The notes below the pieces were generated by a model. The model had not been told where the DNA came from and did not search any database. It worked only from the letters and a program-made list of their open reading frames with translations. DNA of 64,000 nucleotides. Source: JAJDOD01 sp039024895 (lineage in GTDB: Bacteria; Pseudomonadota; Alphaproteobacteria; Rhodobacterales; Rhodobacteraceae). This document shows, one piece after another, positions 15,034 to 23,118 of this stretch (the first letter of the stretch is position 1; each line of letters opens with the position of its first letter). Where the stretch lies: positions 186,001 through 250,000 of the forward strand of contig JBCCPJ010000001.1 in the NCBI GenBank assembly GCA_039024895.1, in the 5' to 3' direction. The position numbers and the translations under genes are program-made.

Positions 15034-15969
15034 TCAGAAAACCGCGTGTTCTCTCCGATTGTCCGCGACTTCGCCCCTGGCAAGCGCCCGGTAGTGGTCG
15101 ATTAAACGGTCCGCGCCAAATTCCGGCGTCTTATTAGGTACATACTGCCCCGTGCCTTCGTCCCATAGCACCATGCTTTCCGTCGCATAGTAATAACCGA
15201 TCCGGGCGAGTTCGGCCTTTGTGCGCAGGCTTGAGGAAAGTCCTGAAAGCGGCGTCAAGCCGGCGATAATGGCCCGCATCATACCAAGCGGCACATGCCT
15301 GAATTTCGGCGCCATACCGAGCGCGTCAAACAGCATTTCTCCCTGCTCTTGCGGCGTGATAGCCGCGCCCGGCCCGCCGATGGGAAGCACCTTGTTCTGA
15401 CGGGCCGGGTCGGACAGGCAGAGCACCAGAAACTGCGCAATATCCCGGTCGCTGATGGGCTTGCATCGCGTAAGCTTGCCGTCGCCAAACAGCAGAAAGC
15501 GTTTGCCTTGGCGCAAGCGCGATACTTGCCCGGAGAGCGACTTGAAAAACGCGGTGGGCCGTACGATCGACCACGTCAAAGGCGCCTCCCGTAACTCCGC
15601 TTCGAAGGCGAGCTTTGCGTGTTGAAACGCCAGCATGGGCTTCTGAACACAAATGGCAGAGAGCAGGACAAAATTCGGGACGTCGGCCGCGATAGCCGCT
15701 TTCAAAACACGAGCGTTGAGACCATAGTCGATGTCCCACGCATCAAGCCCGTCGCGTGAGGCGACGCAGGATATAACGGCATCCACGGCGGTCTCCCGCA
15801 GCACCTGTTCGGGATCACCCTGGTAAAGCGTGACATTCGTGCGATTGGCAATGCCATTTGCGCTGCGAACAGGCGCAATCACACGATGTCCCGCCATTTC
15901 GAGCGCCGCGAGGGTGGCGCGCCCTATCGTCCCCGTCGCCCCCAAAAGCAGAACCGTGTTCTCTGTCAT
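15034..15969 (-). CDS. bciA: Divinyl (proto)chlorophyllide a 8-vinyl reductase, BciA type
   Basis: 311-aa NAD(P)-binding protein of the atypical SDR/NmrA type. It has the glycine motif GATGTIG (10-16) and the BciA-like central stretch LLSAICVQKPMLAFQHAK followed by SIVRPTAFFKSLSGQ, which I recognise from NADPH-dependent 8-vinyl reductases. BciA reduces the C8 vinyl group of divinyl (proto)chlorophyllide in bacteriochlorophyll synthesis. No other photosynthesis gene is visible in the window, so it would act with a gene cluster elsewhere; in Rhodobacter relatives bciA also lies outside the main cluster. A general NAD(P)H-binding oxidoreductase is the alternative. Confidence 0.82.
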   Translation of the reverse strand: MTENTVLLLGATGTIGRATLAALEMAGHRVIAPVRSANGIANRTNVTLYQGDPEQVLRETAVDAVISCVASRDGLDAWDIDYGLNARVLKAAIAADVPNFVLLSAICVQKPMLAFQHAKLAFEAELREAPLTWSIVRPTAFFKSLSGQVSRLRQGKRFLLFGDGKLTRCKPISDRDIAQFLVLCLSDPARQNKVLPIGGPGAAITPQEQGEMLFDALGMAPKFRHVPLGMMRAIIAGLTPLSGLSSSLRTKAELARIGYYYATESMVLWDEGTGQYVPNKTPEFGADRLIDHYRALARGEVADNRREHAVF

Positions 15970-15992
15970 GCCCGGACGCTACCCATGAATGA

Positions 15993-17093
15993 CTAGAGTT
16001 GCACCTGCCAAAGCCGCACTTTCCTGCCGCCATGATCCACGATGGGCCCCGGTGGTTGCCACGGCAAACCGGTGCTTTTGGTCAGACCCGCCTCGGAGGT
16101 GACGAGTGCGACGCGCCAACCGCTAAACCGCTCCTTCATCACAGCACCGAACGCACCATAGAGGCCATGGAGCGCCCCCGACTTGCCGATGCGGCCGCCA
16201 TAGGGCGGATTGGTGATGACAAGACCCGGTGTCTCCGTCGGTGGTGTCGCGTCGGCGATGGCGGCCCTGTGGAACGCGGTTACCGCCTCTAGGCCCGCTG
16301 ACGTTGCATTAGCCGTGGCCATACGCACCGCGCCATCATCCCTGTCGGAGCCAAAAAACCGTACTGGCCCCGCCACCTCAGCGTCGATCCTGAGATCGGC
16401 CCAGGCAGCGCGATCAAAGCTCGCGAATTGTTCAAAGGCAAAGCGGCGCGCACGCCCCGCCTGTTGTTCGCATGCCCAGTCTGCCGCCTCTAAGACGAAC
16501 GTGCCCGAACCGCACATGGGATCATAGACAGACGCCGTCCCGTCAAACCCCGCTGCTCTCAAGAACAGCGACGCCAGCGTCTCGCGCAGGGGCGCTTTGT
16601 TGACTTCAGGTTTAAAGCCACGCCGGTGCAGCAACGCACCGGAACTATCAAGGCTGAACGTGGCAAGATCGTCGTCAATCCTGAGCCTCACCACGATTTC
16701 AGCCTTCGGCCCAATCCGAAGACCCGCGTCGGCCATGGCCCGTTCAACGCGCTGCGCCGCCGCCCTGTGATGATATATCCGGGACTTGCGACAGGTCGCC
16801 TCCACCCTGCATAACGTGTCCCCTGGCAACCAATCCAGCCAAGGTAGTTTGCGGGTACGTTTATCTAGCTGCGCCAAATGCATCGCGCGAAACGAGGCAA
16901 CGCGCACCAAAACGCGGCTCGCGCCCCGCAAAACCAGATTGGCCCGCCAGACCTCGGACCAAGGGCCGGAAAGATGCACGCCTGCGGCCTCAACAGAGGT
17001 CACCTTGAAGCCATGTGTCCGCGCCTCTTCCCCAAGAAAATGGGCAAGACCGGGTGCGACAACAAGGAAAATGTCCAGCTGTTCGGTATCCAT
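15993..17093 (-). CDS. THUMP-domain rRNA/tRNA guanine-N2 methyltransferase (RlmL/RlmK type)
   Basis: 366-aa SAM-dependent RNA methyltransferase. The N-terminal THUMP-like region (about 40-150) binds RNA; the C-terminal Rossmann domain carries the SAM-binding DPMCGSGTF (191-199), GSDRDDGAV (248-256) and the N2-guanine/N6-adenine-type catalytic motif NPPYGG (295-300). This is COG0116-type, as in the N-terminal half of E. coli RlmL, which makes m2G2445 in 23S rRNA. It ends 24 bases before bciA and is probably co-transcribed with it. Confidence 0.9.
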   Translation of the reverse strand: MDTEQLDIFLVVAPGLAHFLGEEARTHGFKVTSVEAAGVHLSGPWSEVWRANLVLRGASRVLVRVASFRAMHLAQLDKRTRKLPWLDWLPGDTLCRVEATCRKSRIYHHRAAAQRVERAMADAGLRIGPKAEIVVRLRIDDDLATFSLDSSGALLHRRGFKPEVNKAPLRETLASLFLRAAGFDGTASVYDPMCGSGTFVLEAADWACEQQAGRARRFAFEQFASFDRAAWADLRIDAEVAGPVRFFGSDRDDGAVRMATANATSAGLEAVTAFHRAAIADATPPTETPGLVITNPPYGGRIGKSGALHGLYGAFGAVMKERFSGWRVALVTSEAGLTKSTGLPWQPPGPIVDHGGRKVRLWQVQL

Positions 17094-17116
17094 GGATCAG
17101 ATCACCGCCTCCAGGC

Positions 17117-17140
17117 CTTCATCTGGTCCAAAATACCTCA
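17117..17140 (-). repeat. Dispersed 24-bp element, copy 1
   Basis: On the minus strand this reads TGAGGTATTTTGGACC then AGATGAAG and matches 20 of 24 bases with the copy at 42005-42028. Both copies follow a short GC hairpin. Here it lies between the rpsO terminator hairpin and the methyltransferase start. Confidence 0.6.
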
Positions 17141-17150
17141 GGGGGGTGTT

Positions 17151-17169
17151 GGGGGGACAGCGTCCCCCC
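17151..17169 (-). terminator. GC hairpin downstream of rpsO
   Basis: GGGGGGAC (17151-17158) pairs perfectly with GTCCCCCC (17162-17169) around a 3-base loop, 38 bases past the rpsO stop. There is no immediate T-tract; the T-rich part of the adjacent repeat lies about 20 bases further on. It may act as a terminator or a 3'-end stabiliser. Confidence 0.6.
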
Positions 17170-17206
17170 GCATGGATCGACGCGCGGAACGCGCGGCGAA
17201 ACCGGA

Positions 17207-17476
17207 TCAGCGGCGCAGGCCCAGACGCTCAATCAGGCTCTGGTAACGGGCCACGTCCTTGGCCTTCACATAGTCCAGAAGCTTCCTGCGCTGTGCCACG
17301 AGTTTCAACAGGCCACGGCGCGAGTGATTGTCTTTCTTATGGGTTTTAAAGTGTTCAGTCAGCGTGGCGATGCGGCTCGACAAAATCGCCACCTGTACTT
17401 CCGGCGAACCAGTATCGCCGTCCTTGGCGCCAAACTCCTTGATAACGCGTGCTTTTTCTTCAGCAGTAATCGACAT
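17207..17476 (-). CDS. rpsO: 30S ribosomal protein S15
   Basis: Primary 16S rRNA-binding protein of the small subunit platform. The 89-aa product has normal length and the hallmark segments GSPEVQVAILSSRIATLTEHFK and HKKDNHSRRGLLKLVAQRRKLLDY. The ATG at 17476 is preceded by AAGGAGA; the open frame continues upstream but is not coding. It lies on the minus strand about 12 kb from truB, which is on the plus strand, so the usual truB-rpsO-pnp neighbourhood is rearranged here. Confidence 0.98.
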   Translation of the reverse strand: MSITAEEKARVIKEFGAKDGDTGSPEVQVAILSSRIATLTEHFKTHKKDNHSRRGLLKLVAQRRKLLDYVKAKDVARYQSLIERLGLRR

Positions 17477-17737
17477 CGGGGTCTCCTTTTCAGGTCGATG
17501 GCGCAAGCCGGGATGTCGTCCAGCAGGGCCCGTGGAGTAAGGCGCGTCGTATAGGCCGAACGCTCGCCCTTTGCAAAGTCCTTTTTTGCCGCCGCCAATG
17601 GAGAGTTTCAGCAAACGGGATCGCATGTTGGCAGTCATAGCACTCCAATTACATGCCGGTTTGGTGACCGCATCCGCATTGCGGCGCGCCCGCGAGAACA
17701 TGCGGCATCGGCCTTCAGGTGGACAAGATCGCGTGCT

Positions 17738-18424
17738 TCAAAACGGCGCCTTGTCCCGAAATGTCAGACTTCGCCCGCCGTCGGGATGCCGAAAGCGCAC
17801 AGTCTCGGAATGAAGCATGAGGCGATCCGCCTGTCTCACCGGCTCGGTCGCATAAAACGGGTCGCCAAGGATCGGATGACCTATGGCAAGACAATGGACC
17901 CGGAGCTGATGCGAGCGGCCCGTCTTCGGGAATAGCCGCAAGCGGCTTTCGCTCGGCGAGACCTTGAGACGGCGCCATTCGGTCACCGCCGGACGACCAT
18001 GTTCATAGTCGACCATCTGTTTGGGGCGATTGGGCCAATCAACCGCCAGCGGCAAGTCGATTAACCCAGCTTTTTCTGATACTTCTCCAGCCACGCGCGC
18101 GATATAACTCTTCTTGATTTGGCGCTTCTCGAACTGCAACCCCAAGTGTCGTTGCGCATGGGGCGAGAGCGCGAAGAGCATCACGCCCGACGTATCCCTG
18201 TCTAAGCGATGCACCAAAAGCGCGTGCGGGAATACGACCTGAACCCGCGTTAGCAGGCAATCCGCCAAGTGTTCTCCTCTCCCCGGTACGGATAGCAAGC
18301 CGGGCGGCTTGGAAACCACAAGCACTTCGTGATCTTCGTGAAGAACGTCTATCGGTATGTCAGGCGGGTCATAAGCGCTACCCTCACGGGGCTGGTCCAC
18401 TTTATTTAATTCCCTTTGGCCCAT
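17738..18424 (-). CDS. RluA-family pseudouridine synthase
   Basis: 228-aa cytoplasmic enzyme that isomerises uridine in rRNA or tRNA. It has the catalytic HRLDRDTSG motif (72-80; Asp75), preceded by VLHEDHEVLVVSKPPGLLSVPG (28-49) and followed by FPKTGRSHQLRVHCLAIGHPILGDPFYA. There is no S4 domain and the protein is short, like E. coli RluA, which modifies 23S U746 and tRNA U32. The precise target is not certain from sequence. Confidence 0.92.
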   Translation of the reverse strand: MGQRELNKVDQPREGSAYDPPDIPIDVLHEDHEVLVVSKPPGLLSVPGRGEHLADCLLTRVQVVFPHALLVHRLDRDTSGVMLFALSPHAQRHLGLQFEKRQIKKSYIARVAGEVSEKAGLIDLPLAVDWPNRPKQMVDYEHGRPAVTEWRRLKVSPSESRLRLFPKTGRSHQLRVHCLAIGHPILGDPFYATEPVRQADRLMLHSETVRFRHPDGGRSLTFRDKAPF

Positions 18425-18451
18425 GCCTCGGCTGTGCCGTCGGAAGGCTCA

Positions 18452-18931
18452 TCAGAGTTTCCCGAAGGTCTCATCCAAAATAGCGAGTAAAGAGGTCGCA
18501 TCGGTCTTGGTAAACGCATGGGGCTTATCGCTATCGATATCAAAAACCGCAATCAGGTGCCCCAGCCGGTTGCGAACGGGCAGCACCAATTCCGAGCGGG
18601 TCGTACTGGCACAAGCGATATGTCCCGGGAAAACATTGACATCGTTCACCAACTGCACCTCCCCGCTGGTCGCACATGCACCGCATACGCCCCGCTCAAA
18701 CGGAATGGAAAGGCAGCCATGCCCACCTTGATAGGGCCCAATTTTGAGCAAACCCGGTGCAACCACACGGTAAAAGCCTGTCCAATCAAATCGCGGATCG
18801 GAATGGTGTACCTCGCACGCAACGGTCGCCATCAACGAAATCTCATCGGTTTCATATTCGGTGAGGGCCCGTATGCGTGCTCGCAGCTCTGAAGTGGCCG
18901 CTGCTTCATTCAAATTTTCGACGTTTCCCAT
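18452..18931 (-). CDS. msrC: Free methionine-(R)-sulfoxide reductase (GAF domain)
   Basis: 159-aa single GAF-domain protein. It keeps the three cysteines of the fRMsr family: Cys73 (HGCLSIPF), Cys83 (RGVCG) and Cys107 (FPGHIACAS). The family reduces free methionine-R-sulfoxide using thioredoxin. The WTGFYRVVAPGLLKIGPYQG block (50-69) is also typical. It lies 27 bases upstream of the pseudouridine synthase on the same strand and is divergent from the STAS gene. Confidence in the fRMsr function rests on the cysteine pattern. Confidence 0.88.
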   Translation of the reverse strand: MGNVENLNEAAATSELRARIRALTEYETDEISLMATVACEVHHSDPRFDWTGFYRVVAPGLLKIGPYQGGHGCLSIPFERGVCGACATSGEVQLVNDVNVFPGHIACASTTRSELVLPVRNRLGHLIAVFDIDSDKPHAFTKTDATSLLAILDETFGKL

Positions 18932-19002
18932 CGTAGCTGCTTACCTCTTCGTAACCGCTTTTCCTTATGTACCACGCCAGCGCGTCGGGTAGGAGCCAAG
19001 AG

Positions 19003-19347
19003 ATGCAGATGAAATCGCAGGAAATGGGTGACGTTCTGGTCGTGACCGTTCTTGACTCAAGAATCGATGCGGCCGTCGCCGTACGGTTCAAGAATCGGAT
19101 GACTGAACTGGCATCGACACCGTCCGAAAGGGTTATTCTCGATCTCAGCAAAGTCGAGTTCATTGACTCCAGCGGTCTCGGCGCGGTCGTCGGATCGATG
19201 AAGCAACTGGGCCGCGCCCGCCGCCTGGACTTGGCCGGCTTGACGCCAACCGTTGAAAAGGTCTTCCGAATTACACGCATGGACCGAGTATTCCGCATAT
19301 TTCCAACGGCCGAGGCTGCGATAGAGGATGTTGCCGATGCCTCATGA
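19003..19347 (+). CDS. STAS-domain anti-sigma factor antagonist
   Basis: 114-aa protein consisting of one STAS domain, like SpoIIAA/RsbV. The phosphorylation-site segment VEFIDSSGLGAVVG (51-64) has the paired serines at 56-57 in the usual position. When unphosphorylated, such proteins sequester a partner anti-sigma kinase. The ATG at 19003 has AGGAG at 18991-18995; an upstream ATG at 18967 is disfavoured. It overlaps the kinase gene that follows, so the two are almost certainly a pair. Confidence 0.92.
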   Translation: MQMKSQEMGDVLVVTVLDSRIDAAVAVRFKNRMTELASTPSERVILDLSKVEFIDSSGLGAVVGSMKQLGRARRLDLAGLTPTVEKVFRITRMDRVFRIFPTAEAAIEDVADAS

Positions 19348-19810
19348 CGGGTCTTCTGAGAACCAGATTTCCTCGCCCCTGGCATCGACGATCGAAAAGA
19401 CAATCCCCGCAGACTACCGATGGGTTCGGCGTACGATCCACGAGTTGGAGGATGACTTTGTTGCGAGCGGCATCGGGTCGGAGGATATTGGCTCCATAGC
19501 CATTGTCCTTGCCGAAGCCCTGAACAACGTTGTCGAACATGCGTTTGAAAACAACGAAGGGCAGGACATCACTCTGCTCGTCCGCGCCCGAAGCAAATCG
19601 CTGCTCTTTGAAATCCGCGATAAAGGCCGTCCCATGCCCAAAGGTCGCGCACCCGTTGGAAATCATCCCATGAGCGAGTTCAATCAGTTCGATACCCTGC
19701 CTGAGGGTGGCTATGGGTGGTTCTTGATCCGTGAATTGGTTCAGGACCTGGTCTACGATCGGCAGAACGATGAGAACATTCTGTTCTTCCGCTATAAGTT
19801 AAGTTCTTAG
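19337..19810 (+). CDS. Anti-sigma factor serine kinase (RsbW-like HATPase)
   Basis: 157-aa GHKL-type ATPase. The N box is EALNNVVEHAF, the G1 box DKGRPMP, and the G2-like segment GGYGWFLIRELVQDL. Such kinases bind a sigma factor and are released when the unphosphorylated STAS partner captures them. The ATG at 19337 follows GAGG at 19324-19327 by 9 bases; an ATG at 19328 is possible. It overlaps the STAS gene stop. Neither a sigma factor nor a PP2C phosphatase is seen nearby, so the target is unknown. Confidence 0.9.
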   Translation: MPHDGSSENQISSPLASTIEKTIPADYRWVRRTIHELEDDFVASGIGSEDIGSIAIVLAEALNNVVEHAFENNEGQDITLLVRARSKSLLFEIRDKGRPMPKGRAPVGNHPMSEFNQFDTLPEGGYGWFLIRELVQDLVYDRQNDENILFFRYKLSS

Positions 19811-20375
19811 ATCACCTGATGGATGATCCGCGACGCCAAGAGTATTTGTCCGCGGTGAAGAACTTGGTGCACGATCTAAAAATGGTCTTTCAGACGTAAA
19901 GTAACATTTGGTGATGCGTTATTGTCCATTTGCCATGAACTGCGCTGGCGACGCATGCGTTTTGGTGCAGGTGCGCTCGACGAGGGCCGACAAACGCCGC
20001 TGCGACAGAACGACGGTGCCATGGCTATAAAGTTGCCTGCAATTCTCAAATACCCCGACAATCTCACCCTCTCGGCAATACGACGCTCAACGCGCGTTCG
20101 GAACACGGCGCACTCCACCGGACTTTGCGTTGACGAGCGCGGCGGTTTTCGGAAAACCGCTGACCAACGCACCGCCTCTTTGTTGTCGTATTCATGCCAA
20201 ATTTCGGCCAAATGTCGGCGTCATTCAAACCCCATAGCTGTGAAGCTTTCCTCGGCATTGCGGACAAATTCAGCCCCCACCCAGCACGCGATGTCGAGGT
20301 TCACCGCTACTTCCACTTGCCAACCCATGGGTTAAGGTTAGGGTCCCGCGAAAGCGTTTGGAAGGCCCCTAAATC
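19811..20375. other. 565-bp region without a clear gene
   Basis: No convincing gene. It contains a 26-codon frame at 19819-19899 (MDDPRRQEYLSAVKNLVHDL and six more residues) just after the anti-sigma kinase. Several overlapping arginine/proline/serine-rich frames on both strands further on look non-coding. The last ~80 bp should hold the promoter of the gamma-glutamyltransferase gene. The block may be a decayed gene. Confidence 0.4.
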
Positions 20376-21962
20376 ATGCGAGACTTTCACTTGAACGGGC
20401 GATCGCCAGTCCTCGGCACGAATGGGATGGTTGCAACATCGCATCCGCTGGCGGCGTCGGAAGCATTGAACATCCTCCGGGAAGGTGGAAACGCCGCAGA
20501 CGCCGCCATTGCGGGGGCAATTGTTCTCGGCGTGTGCGAACCGCATATGACCGGTCTCGGCGGGGATTGCTTTGCTTTGGTAAAGCCGGGCGGGTCGGAA
20601 CAGGTAGTTACGCTGAACGCCTCGGGTTGCGCGCCCGGCGGGTTGAATGCGGACACACTGCGCGCCAGCGGGGTGGAAAAGATTGAAGCGGATACTCCGG
20701 CGGCGATTACCGTGCCCGGTGCGGTAGATGGCTTTTGCAAGCTCTCCAAACGTTTCGGACGCCTGGGACTTGAGAAGACACTTGCGCCAGCGATCCAACT
20801 ATTCGATGCGGGCGTGCCCGTCGCCTCCCGCGTGGCCTTCGATCTAAAGGGTCTGGGCGATCATCTGGACGAGACGGCAAAGCGCATTTACCTCAGTTCT
20901 GGCCGTCCCTATCAACACGGCGAAACAATCCAGCTCCCGAAACAGGCGGAGGTTCTGCGACGGATTGCCAAGGACGGCCGTTCCGCCTTTTACGAAGGCG
21001 AGATAGCTGCCGATATGTTGTCCGCTCTGGCGTCAATCGGCGGAACGCATACTGAAGAGGATTTCGCCAAAACCGAAGCGACCTGGGATGCGCCCATCGC
21101 GGGGGACTACCGAGGCCACAGCCTGTTGGAACACCCGCCCAATGGTCAAGGTGCAACCGCTATCCTCCTCTGCAACATACTCGCGCAATTTGACATGGAA
21201 TCGATGGACCCCAATGGCGCAGAGCGGTTTCATCTGGAAGCCGAGGCAACGAAGCTCGCCTACGATACAAGGAACCGTTTCCTTTCCGATCCAGACCATA
21301 TGGCACGGCTCGAGCATATGCTCGCCCCCGAAACCGGGCGTCGGCTCGCTGACCTCATCGATCTGAGATCGGCAATGCCAATGCCGCCGCCCATGGCGGA
21401 GCGCGTACACCGCGACACCGTTCTTATTACAGTCGCGGATCGGGACGGCATGGCTGTCAGTCTGATTTACTCGATATTTGCGAGCTTTGGCTCCGGGATT
21501 GCGAGCCCAGAATACGGTATCCTGTTTCACAATCGGGGCTGCGGATTCAATCTGACGCCCGGCCACCCCAACGAGGCCGGACCACACAAACGCCCGATGC
21601 ACACAATCCTGCCTGCGATGCGAAGCTTCGAGGGAGCAATCGATATGGCGTTTGGTGTCATGGGTGGTCAGTATCAGGCGACAGGCCATGCGCATGTCAT
21701 GTCGAACATGATCGATTTCGGTATGGACCCTCAAGAGGCCATAGACGCCCCCCGTGCCTTTGCTGATCCGGAGACCGGCGCGCTTCGCGTTGAAAATGGG
21801 ATCGGCGCCTCTGCTCTCGGTCTGTTAGTAGAAAAGGGACATGTCTTGACCCGAAACCCGGAGCCTATCGGCGGCGCGCAGGCTATTTTGGTCGATGCTC
21901 AAAAAGGAGTTTTGATTGGCGCGTCCGACCCCAGAAAGGACGGGTGCGCGATAGGGTATTGA
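20376..21962 (+). CDS. ggt: Gamma-glutamyltransferase family protein
   Basis: 528-aa Ntn-hydrolase that would transfer or hydrolyse gamma-glutamyl groups, for example from glutathione. Conserved blocks are MVATSHPLAASEALNILREGGNAADAA (large-subunit start), EPHMTGLGGDCF, the processing/nucleophile Thr348 in HRDTVLITVADRDGMAVSL, and the small-subunit FGSGI and MGGQYQATGHAH segments. No signal peptide is seen, unlike E. coli Ggt, so it is probably cytoplasmic or belongs to the acylase-like branch. The classical TT pair at the nucleophile is TV here. Start from ATG at 20376. Confidence 0.88.
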   Translation: MRDFHLNGRSPVLGTNGMVATSHPLAASEALNILREGGNAADAAIAGAIVLGVCEPHMTGLGGDCFALVKPGGSEQVVTLNASGCAPGGLNADTLRASGVEKIEADTPAAITVPGAVDGFCKLSKRFGRLGLEKTLAPAIQLFDAGVPVASRVAFDLKGLGDHLDETAKRIYLSSGRPYQHGETIQLPKQAEVLRRIAKDGRSAFYEGEIAADMLSALASIGGTHTEEDFAKTEATWDAPIAGDYRGHSLLEHPPNGQGATAILLCNILAQFDMESMDPNGAERFHLEAEATKLAYDTRNRFLSDPDHMARLEHMLAPETGRRLADLIDLRSAMPMPPPMAERVHRDTVLITVADRDGMAVSLIYSIFASFGSGIASPEYGILFHNRGCGFNLTPGHPNEAGPHKRPMHTILPAMRSFEGAIDMAFGVMGGQYQATGHAHVMSNMIDFGMDPQEAIDAPRAFADPETGALRVENGIGASALGLLVEKGHVLTRNPEPIGGAQAILVDAQKGVLIGASDPRKDGCAIGY

Positions 21963-21991
21963 ACAGGTGAAGATTTGCGAGACGCGTGTCT

Positions 21992-22318
21992 TCAGTTCAA
22001 TTGGACCTGCAACGGATAATGCCCGTCGTTGAAGTCACCAAAGAACTCGGGCAGGTCGGGATGCTCAACCGGCTCGCCGGAGTAATCCGCCACCAGGTTT
22101 TGCTCCGACACATATGCCACGTAGTAGCTCTGATCGTTCTCCGCCAGAAGATGGTAGAACGGCTGGTCCTTTTCGGGCCTGCTTTCTTCCGGGATAGCCT
22201 GATACCATTCTTCGGTATTCGAAAACTTGGCGTCCACATCAAACACAACCCCGCGAAACGGGTGCTTTTTGTGGCGTACGACTTGTCCCAGTGCGTATTT
22301 CGCACGAGTTCTAAACAT
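21992..22318 (-). CDS. hspQ: Heat shock protein HspQ (YccV-like)
   Basis: 108-aa protein of the YccV / hemimethylated-DNA-binding family. Typical segments are KYALGQVVRHKKHPFRGVVFDVD, PFYHLLAEND and YVAYVSEQNLVAD. In E. coli HspQ is an enhancer of Lon proteolysis and affects DnaA stability. It is convergent with ggt and stands alone. Confidence 0.93.
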   Translation of the reverse strand: MFRTRAKYALGQVVRHKKHPFRGVVFDVDAKFSNTEEWYQAIPEESRPEKDQPFYHLLAENDQSYYVAYVSEQNLVADYSGEPVEHPDLPEFFGDFNDGHYPLQVQLN

Positions 22319-22527
22319 AACAGTACCCCCTACTGCTTACCTACGGCAGTCCACCAAGGGCTGTCGATGGTCTTTGCTGAAAATTGCGGAAACAATTTGT
22401 GATTGTAGCCCCAACAGTCAATTCCAGCTGAAATCCGCACCACGCATTAACCACCTTTCGATCCAGCTTTGCGCAGAGGACAAAATTTGCTATGATGTTG
22501 GAAACAATAAGATAGCGGATTGAGGCC

Positions 22528-23112
22528 ATGAGCAGACCCATTCGCGCCCTGATTCTATGTCTGTTGGTCTCCGCCTGCGGTTCCAGCAGTTATGAGGCGC
22601 CCCGAAACCTGAACAATGCCTGTTCGATCATCAAACAGCGGCCGCATTACCTTGATGCGATGCAACGCACCGAGCGTCGATGGGGCGTGCCGGTCGCGGT
22701 GCAAATGGCGACGATCTATCAGGAAAGCAAATTCATCGGAAATGCACGCACGCCGCGCAAGAAGTCATTCGGGATTTTCCCGGGGGAACGGATCAGCACC
22801 GCCTATGGCTATGGCCAGGCGTTAGACGGGACATGGGAAGAGTACCAGGACGAAGAAGGCGGTTGGCGCGCGCGGCGGGACGACATCCGTGACGCAACCG
22901 ACTTTATGGGCTGGTATTTCAACAAGTCCTTGGCCGGTCTGGGTATTCCGCTTAACGACGCCCGCAACCAGTATCTGGCCTATCACGAGGGCCGCGCAGG
23001 TTATGCGCGCGGCAGTTACCGGCAGAAAGCCTGGCTTGTCCGCGTCTCAGGCGAAGTGGCAAACCGAGCCGTCTTGTACGACACCCAACTCAAATCATGC
23101 GGCATGGTCTGA
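22528..23112 (+). CDS. Lytic transglycosylase lipoprotein
   Basis: 194-aa lipoprotein with lipobox LVSAC (Cys17) and an SLT-like domain. The catalytic Glu is in IYQESKF (Glu66), followed by SFGIFPGERISTAYGYGQALDGTWEEYQ and YLAYHEGRAGYARG, as in bacterial muramidases that cleave peptidoglycan and release anhydromuropeptides. Retention at a membrane is expected from the lipobox. GAGG precedes the ATG. It is convergent with lolA, with only 6 bases between stops. Confidence 0.85.
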   Translation: MSRPIRALILCLLVSACGSSSYEAPRNLNNACSIIKQRPHYLDAMQRTERRWGVPVAVQMATIYQESKFIGNARTPRKKSFGIFPGERISTAYGYGQALDGTWEEYQDEEGGWRARRDDIRDATDFMGWYFNKSLAGLGIPLNDARNQYLAYHEGRAGYARGSYRQKAWLVRVSGEVANRAVLYDTQLKSCGMV

Positions 23113-23118
23113 CGTCGC

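Noticed and set aside
19876..20267. Overlapping minus-strand frames in the gap before ggt
   Set aside because: Arg/Ser/Pro-rich, mutually overlapping, no ribosome sites or family resemblance.
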